Of a stretch of 64,000 nucleotides of DNA, positions 60,584-64,000 are shown one piece after another. Source of the DNA: CATQHL01 sp965242895. GTDB taxonomy: Bacteria > Actinomycetota > Acidimicrobiia > Acidimicrobiales > CATQHL01. The stretch lies in assembly GCA_965242895.1 (NCBI GenBank), contig OZ251507.1:2717753-2781752 (forward strand), in the 5' to 3' direction. The translations under genes and the position numbers were made by a program. Numbering within the stretch: the stretch's first letter is position 1; every line of letters starts with the position of its first letter. Below the pieces are notes generated by a model. It did not search any database. It was not told where the DNA came from and saw only the letters and a list, made by a program, of their open reading frames with translations.

Positions 60584-60717
60584 CGAATACTTCCTTTCCT
60601 TTGTCGGCGGTTGCTGGGGGGCGGCGGTTGTTGTCGGCGGTTACTGGGGGGAGGGGAGGGGGCAGGCCTCAGAAGGCCTCGTCTTTTGCTCTCAAAGCCG
60701 ACTTTCGCAAGCCGACT
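60584..60717. other. Gap within the lipoprotein chain
   Basis: The only real gap in the minus-strand chain: G-rich on the plus strand (GGGGGGCGGCGG, GGGGGGAGGGGAGGGGG), with GGCCTCAGAAGGCCTC forming a short inverted repeat at 60665-60680. It ends in the direct repeat described below, and a promoter for the genes after it could lie here. Confidence 0.4.
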
Positions 60718-60818
60718 TCAGGAGTCAGTCTTCTCTCTTTCACCTGTGCCTAAGACAGGCGACGGGGTGTGTCGTTCATCCCAACAGAGCCTAAAGGAGG
60801 GGTGTGACAGCGTTAGAT
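60680..60818. repeat. Direct repeat DR-1 (pair with 62838-62979)
   Basis: About 140 bases shared with 62838-62979 at high identity, including AAAGCCGACTTTCGCAAGCC, CTTCTCTCTTTCACCTG and GGGGTGTGACAGCGTTAG; the copies are 2160 bases apart. This copy contains the coding end of the 181-residue gene (LTLSHPSFRLC ...). Confidence 0.9.
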
Positions 60819-61263
60819 CCTGGGCCTGACCAGCCCTGAGTTCATCTGTCTGCTCTTCAGACTTGAGGCGACACCCCCAAATGGCTACAGGATATTCTCC
60901 TGTAGTCACATGACTAACTGGCTGGTGCGGCCTGGGGGAGAGTTCCCTGTGAGGTTTGTCTGTTGCTTGGCAATTGTAGGTCAGGTCAGGTTTGAGCAGG
61001 CCTGTTGCTGACTCTCTCTGACTGGTGTCAGACCACCTGGCTTGTCTGCTAGCTGGGAGCACAGGAGTGTCACACTCACCTGTCTGGACAGCAGGCTTGT
61101 CAGGCCAGGTCAAGATATCACTTAACTCACGCCTTGGCAGAGGCTTGGCAGGCGTGTCTGGTTCAGAGTTGCCTGTCAGGTGAGACACCAGCAGCACCAC
61201 TATTGCTAGCAGGAAGAAGGCTGCCAGTGTGTAGTCACGGATCCTGACTAGAGCATTTCTCAT
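60718..61263 (-). CDS. Single-pass membrane protein in a CpG-poor patch
   Basis: 181 residues from ATG 61263 with AAAGGAG eight bases upstream; overlaps the preceding gene's stop (ATGA). One membrane segment (about 10-30, TLAAFFLLAIVVLLVSHL), then a Pro/Thr/Arg-rich outer or inner domain with a few Cys (GECDTP, YNCQAT, WGCRLK). No family known. The DNA is unlike everything around it: only five CpG steps between 60841 and 61260, and Arg codons are often AGG/AGA. The 3' end is duplicated 2.16 kb upstream. Confidence 0.72.
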   Translation of the reverse strand: MRNALVRIRDYTLAAFFLLAIVVLLVSHLTGNSEPDTPAKPLPRRELSDILTWPDKPAVQTGECDTPVLPASRQARWSDTSQRESATGLLKPDLTYNCQATDKPHRELSPRPHQPVSHVTTGEYPVAIWGCRLKSEEQTDELRAGQAQDLTLSHPSFRLCWDERHTPSPVLGTGEREKTDS

Positions 61264-61613
61264 CCAGTTCTCTCCTTTACCTGTCTTGTCTGCTTGGGAC
61301 GGACGCAGGTCTGTGGGGCGATGATCAGCAGGGCCGCCACCGCGGCCGCTGAGAGGATGAGCAGCGCCCACCGGAATCGGTCGTGCTCGCCCCGCCCCCC
61401 GCCCGATCTCAGCGTTGCGGTGATCCTCGGTTTCGGTGAGCAACTCCGCCCGAGCTGGGCTGGGGCGTCCGCCGGCGTCCAGGGTGAACCCCCAGTGCCG
61501 TCGGGTATCCCGTCAATGAGCAGCCGCCGGACGCCGAACTCGTCGGCGGTGACAGTGACCTGCCACCTCCAACCCCCGAGAGTGACGCTCTCAGGCAGAT
61601 CGCCTACGGGCAC
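61260..61613 (-). CDS. Small membrane-anchored protein
   Basis: 117 residues from GTG 61613. A soluble N-terminal part (SVTLGGWRWQVTVTADEFGV, LLIDGIPDGTGG) looks like a small beta domain; near residues 80-100 is a membrane segment (WALLILSAAAVAALLIIA), followed by a short basic end. It overlaps the preceding gene by 10 bases and the next by 4. No family recognised. Confidence 0.7.
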   Translation of the reverse strand: MPVGDLPESVTLGGWRWQVTVTADEFGVRRLLIDGIPDGTGGSPWTPADAPAQLGRSCSPKPRITATLRSGGGRGEHDRFRWALLILSAAAVAALLIIAPQTCVRPKQTRQVKERTG

Positions 61614-62077
61614 GCTAGGAAAAACTCCCCCCCTCGGCTCTGGGCGAAATAAATGCCCGGGCTGAGATTGACGCCTGGGGGGATGTCTTCGGGCCGCAGC
61701 TCAATTTCCACGACCCCGTCACCTTCGAATAACAGCCAACTGGCGCGGTCTAGGCAATTAATCCTCACCCCGCCGGCGGTGGTTGATGTGGGGGAGCATT
61801 TGACGTCTGGGGACATCCCGTATTCGCACCCGTGAGCGTCCATGCAGGATTTGTAGATGGGGACACTGATCCAGACGATGGGGACGCCGTCGCTGCGGTA
61901 ACCCTTGATTAATCTCGCTTTGCTGCGGCACAGGTCGTGGGCAGCGGCGTGGGCTGCTGTTGTTTTCTGCGCCGGTTCCGGTAGGGGTGTTTCGGTTTCC
62001 ACCTGCGCTTCGGTGAGCAGCGAGCACGCCGCCAGCGTCAGGGCGAGCAGGTGAGCAACTAGTAGCCGCTCTAACAT
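61604..62077 (-). CDS. Lipoprotein of unknown function
   Basis: 157 residues from ATG 62077, preceded by GGAGGG and overlapping the upstream stop by one base (TGATG). Lipobox LAAC (C18). Outer part with five further Cys (DLCRSK, KSCMDAHGC, VKCSP, INCLDR) and an end resembling a beta domain (GDGVVEIELRPEDIPPG). Probably disulphide-bonded outside the membrane. Function unknown. Confidence 0.77.
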   Translation of the reverse strand: MLERLLVAHLLALTLAACSLLTEAQVETETPLPEPAQKTTAAHAAAHDLCRSKARLIKGYRSDGVPIVWISVPIYKSCMDAHGCEYGMSPDVKCSPTSTTAGGVRINCLDRASWLLFEGDGVVEIELRPEDIPPGVNLSPGIYFAQSRGGEFFLACP

Positions 62078-62667
62078 CAGCTGACCCTCCAGCCGCCTAT
62101 GGGCACGCCTAAACGGGCGAGTTCTACTGTCGCCCCAGTTGTGCAGTAGTGCGACCGCAGCGTCCAATTCCCGTATTCATCGTTGCACTCAGCGAATATT
62201 CTGCGCTCGCACGCTGCCGTGTATCCGGTGTTGCATTCGTCCGCTACTAACACAACATATGACGCTCCCCACTGGTCGGCTTCCCATTCGCTGTATTCGT
62301 CCAACATTGATGGGGGGCGTGCGGCCAGCCGCCATTCCTTGGGCGTGTTGAGACCTCGGCAGGGTTCGCTGGCTCTGAGTTTTGATCTAGCCCATCCCGC
62401 CATCCACCTAGCCTGCAAAGCGTGGTGGAAGGTGTCCTGCGGGTCGCGCAGTCGGCTGATATGGCCGTAGGCGTAAGCGTGCGTCGCTAAATGCCAGCAA
62501 CTTTCCTGCCACTCACTAGGGATGCTGAAATTCAATGAGATAATTTCCGCTGTCGTCGTCGGGCGTCTCGTCTGAGGGTCTAGAGTGGTAGTCCGCTCAT
62601 CTGTGCCTGCGAGAGTGCACGCCGTGAGCGTCAGGGCGAGCGTCAGGGCTGCGGCTAGTCGGGGCAT
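62077..62667 (-). CDS. Lipoprotein of unknown function
   Basis: 196 residues from ATG. Lipobox LTAC (C17), Thr-rich linker (TTTLDPQTRRPTTT), then a helical domain with five Cys (ESCWHLATHAYAYGH, EPCRGL, ADECNTGY, AACERR, AECNDEYGNW). The word ACERRIFAEC recalls the Cys pattern of the larger lipoproteins downstream (EAIVQRECFY). Its ATG directly follows the stop of a 24-residue leader gene. Confidence 0.78.
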   Translation of the reverse strand: MPRLAAALTLALTLTACTLAGTDERTTTLDPQTRRPTTTAEIISLNFSIPSEWQESCWHLATHAYAYGHISRLRDPQDTFHHALQARWMAGWARSKLRASEPCRGLNTPKEWRLAARPPSMLDEYSEWEADQWGASYVVLVADECNTGYTAACERRIFAECNDEYGNWTLRSHYCTTGATVELARLGVPIGGWRVS

Positions 62668-62742
62668 TTATTCGACGCTCAATGCGCTGGGGATGGTCAG
62701 GCCGGCGGTGACGGCGAACATGAGCGTTGCTAGTGCCCTCAT
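62668..62742 (-). CDS. 24-residue leader-like peptide
   Basis: GGGAG lies eight bases before ATG 62742. The product MRALATLMFAVTAGLTIPSA ends shortly after; its TAA abuts the ATG of the first lipoprotein gene. The peptide looks like a bare signal peptide. It may couple translation to the lipoprotein gene or be a secreted or membrane micropeptide. Confidence 0.5.
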   Translation of the reverse strand: MRALATLMFAVTAGLTIPSALSVE

Positions 62743-63414
62743 TGGATTAACTCCCGTGTGATCATTAGTCTCATTCCTGTCTGTCGGGACGGATCATTGC
62801 TCTAACCAGTCTTTGGGTGCTGAGATGGCGTCTCTCTCGTCTATTTTGGTCTTAAAGCCGACTTTCGCAAGCCGACTTCAGGAGTCGAATCTTCTCTCTT
62901 TCACCTGCGTCTATGACAGGCACAGGGCGTGTCGTTTACCCCAAACAGAGCCTAAAAGAGGGGTGTGACAGCGTTAGGCGTGGGGATGATCAGCCCTAGG
63001 TCAGATGGATGCAGTCCAGTTGGGGGCGTCTCGGGTGTTTGCGGGTCTGCGGGTGGGGATGACAAGCCCTGAGTTCAGACGGACGCAGGCGCCGACCTGA
63101 CCCCCGACACGGCATGAAAGAGTCAGACCGCTAGACATGACAAGACGGCCCTGTGCCGGAAATCACCCGGGTGTTAGATGAAGAGCGTCCGCTTGCGAGG
63201 CAAAGCTTCCGTCGTCCGCTTCTGAGGGCTGCCCAGAAAATCAGACGGCGACGGACTTCGAAACTAGCGGGAGTTCTAGGCTGGAATGTCTGGAGAGCCT
63301 GAAGCGCCTGACATGATACTGAGATTCAAAACCTTCGTCGAACTTGAAAGGATTTATTAGAAGGGGAACGTTACAAAGAAGATCCCCAAAAGTCCTAGGA
63401 GATATTCGAACCGG
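62743..63414. other. Non-coding region upstream of the lipoprotein chain
   Basis: No gene is supported. CTGTCTGTCGGGA near 62775 also occurs near 60431, after the start of the 128-residue gene. Direct repeat DR-2 occupies 62838-62979. Two further related pieces follow: GGGGATGATCAGCCCTAGGT (62981) and GGGGATGACAAGCCCTGAGT (63055). From 63110 to 63414 I see nothing definite. The promoter of the chain should lie in 62743-62850. Confidence 0.5.
62838..62979. repeat. Direct repeat DR-2, with remnant of the 181-residue gene's end
   Basis: Counterpart of 60680-60818. On the minus strand it still reads LTLSHPSFRLC but then stops after two residues, so it is a non-functional copy of that gene's 3' end and flank. 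Confidence 0.9.
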
Positions 63415-63999
63415 CTACTCGCTTATGATCTCCCAAATACTTTTGTCCTCGCTGGAGTAGCCGAAAGCCTCAAGCAACTTACCCATTTTACGTCTCAAGG
63501 AACCTACTGCCGATCCTCCATGGAGATTAGCAAAGATTCTTGGATTACTGGCTTCCAAAAAGTCTGCTCGCGATGCCGGAGTTGTACACTCTTCTTCTTC
63601 GTAAGAAAACCAAGGGTTCTTACCTTTTCCAAGATTGCCCGCTTTACTAAGAAACTCTTGAGGATGTCTCTTATAAAGTTCATTAGCAAGTATCACATAA
63701 GCAGAACGCCAATACTTTACCTCTCTATATTCGCCCCAAATTCTTACCCCGTAAATTTTTAGCGGTGGAGACATTTTAAGCTTCTTCGGTTCGGTTCTAA
63801 CCTCTTTTTGCTCCGGTCTTACTATTTCAGTGTCGCCGCTAACAGTCGAGACACCGAACTGTGTCTCCGACAGAAGGGCGGCCACTCGACTCTGGGTAGG
63901 ACGGACACCGGTTTCCCGTTCGATACGAGACATAATGGCTTCCACCAAGCCTCTATCAGATTCTTCCAGCATCTGCCTCCAGATGTCTCGTTCGCGACT
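63415..63999 (-). CDS. C-terminal part of a protein that begins outside the window
   Basis: The frame is open to the window edge; before the first ATG (63972) it reads SRERDIWRQ, so the gene very likely continues upstream. 195 residues are seen: a helical start (LVEAIMSRIERETGVRPTQ), a linker, then a compact domain with KIYGVRIWGEYREVKYWRSAYVILANELY, KNPWFSYEEE and SLRRKMGKLLEAFGYSSEDKSIWEI. C-terminal modules of this shape occur in some restriction- and defence-linked proteins, but I cannot name the family. The DNA is AT-richer than the rest, which suggests transfer. Confidence 0.6.
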   Translation of the reverse strand, partial: SRERDIWRQMLEESDRGLVEAIMSRIERETGVRPTQSRVAALLSETQFGVSTVSGDTEIVRPEQKEVRTEPKKLKMSPPLKIYGVRIWGEYREVKYWRSAYVILANELYKRHPQEFLSKAGNLGKGKNPWFSYEEEECTTPASRADFLEASNPRIFANLHGGSAVGSLRRKMGKLLEAFGYSSEDKSIWEIISE

Positions 64000-64000
64000 G

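Noticed and set aside
63395..63420. tRNA T-arm-like sequence (minus strand GGTTCGAATATC)
   Set aside because: The five-base arms on both sides do not pair, and no acceptor or anticodon stem is found; it lies at the end of the last gene.

Overview
The window reads as high-GC actinomycetotal chromosome, most like an Acidimicrobiia-type lineage. This is an inference from gene content and order: an mraZ-to-yggT division and cell wall cluster without ftsA, a MurE with the DNPR motif of diaminopimelate-adding enzymes, a proteasome activator of the Bpa/PafE family ending in GTYL, MenA and MenG of menaquinone synthesis, and an HNH endonuclease with a DUF222-like body. No rRNA, tRNA, integrase, transposase or CRISPR array was found.

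Layout. 1-3.4 kb: two tandem, AT-richer leucine-rich-repeat genes (the first cut by the window edge) and a scar of a third. 3.4-4.7 kb: an HNH nuclease and a lipoate-ligase-like protein. 4.7-22.7 kb: mraZ, rsmH, ftsL, ftsI, murE, mraY, murD, ftsW, murG, murC, murB, ftsQ, ftsZ, pgeF, yggS, sepF, yggT, mostly with 1-8 base overlaps. It starts with a phased MraZ operator and a strongly structured leader between mraZ and rsmH; murF is missing from its usual place. 22.7-26 kb: ileS, convergent. 26.2-34.8 kb: a lysine/alanine-rich repeat protein with a DksA-like end, lspA, two lipoprotein genes carrying three copies of an HExxH domain, and rluD. 35-43.2 kb: bpa, dnaE, an unknown gene, a nitroreductase, a zinc-ribbon/OB-fold protein and a thiolase. 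43.4-50.3 kb: a thioredoxin-fold (DUF255) protein, menA, a lipoprotein and menG.

48.4-56.3 kb is a repeat island: tandem arrays with periods of 131, 73, 71/80, 24, 266 and about 103 bp, around one large HNH endonuclease gene. Its promoter and 5' end are repeated upstream in three 266-bp units, followed by a decayed paralogue. 56.3-62.7 kb is a minus-strand chain of small lipoproteins and membrane proteins with start/stop overlaps, including two tiny genes of 39 and 24 codons. One gene of the chain lies in a strikingly CpG-poor patch, and its 3' end is duplicated upstream of the chain. The window closes with the 3' part of an AT-rich gene of unknown function.

Themes. (1) Cell wall synthesis and division genes are packed into one coupled unit that both MraZ and a leader RNA could control. 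(2) Simple in-frame repeats have been inserted into many housekeeping proteins (FtsL, FtsI, MurE, IleS, RluD, MenA, MenG), which suggests an active repeat-expansion process. (3) Secreted or lipid-anchored proteins of unknown function are abundant: LRR proteins, metallopeptidase-like lipoproteins beside lspA, and the terminal lipoprotein chain. The last two are the best candidates for undescribed systems.
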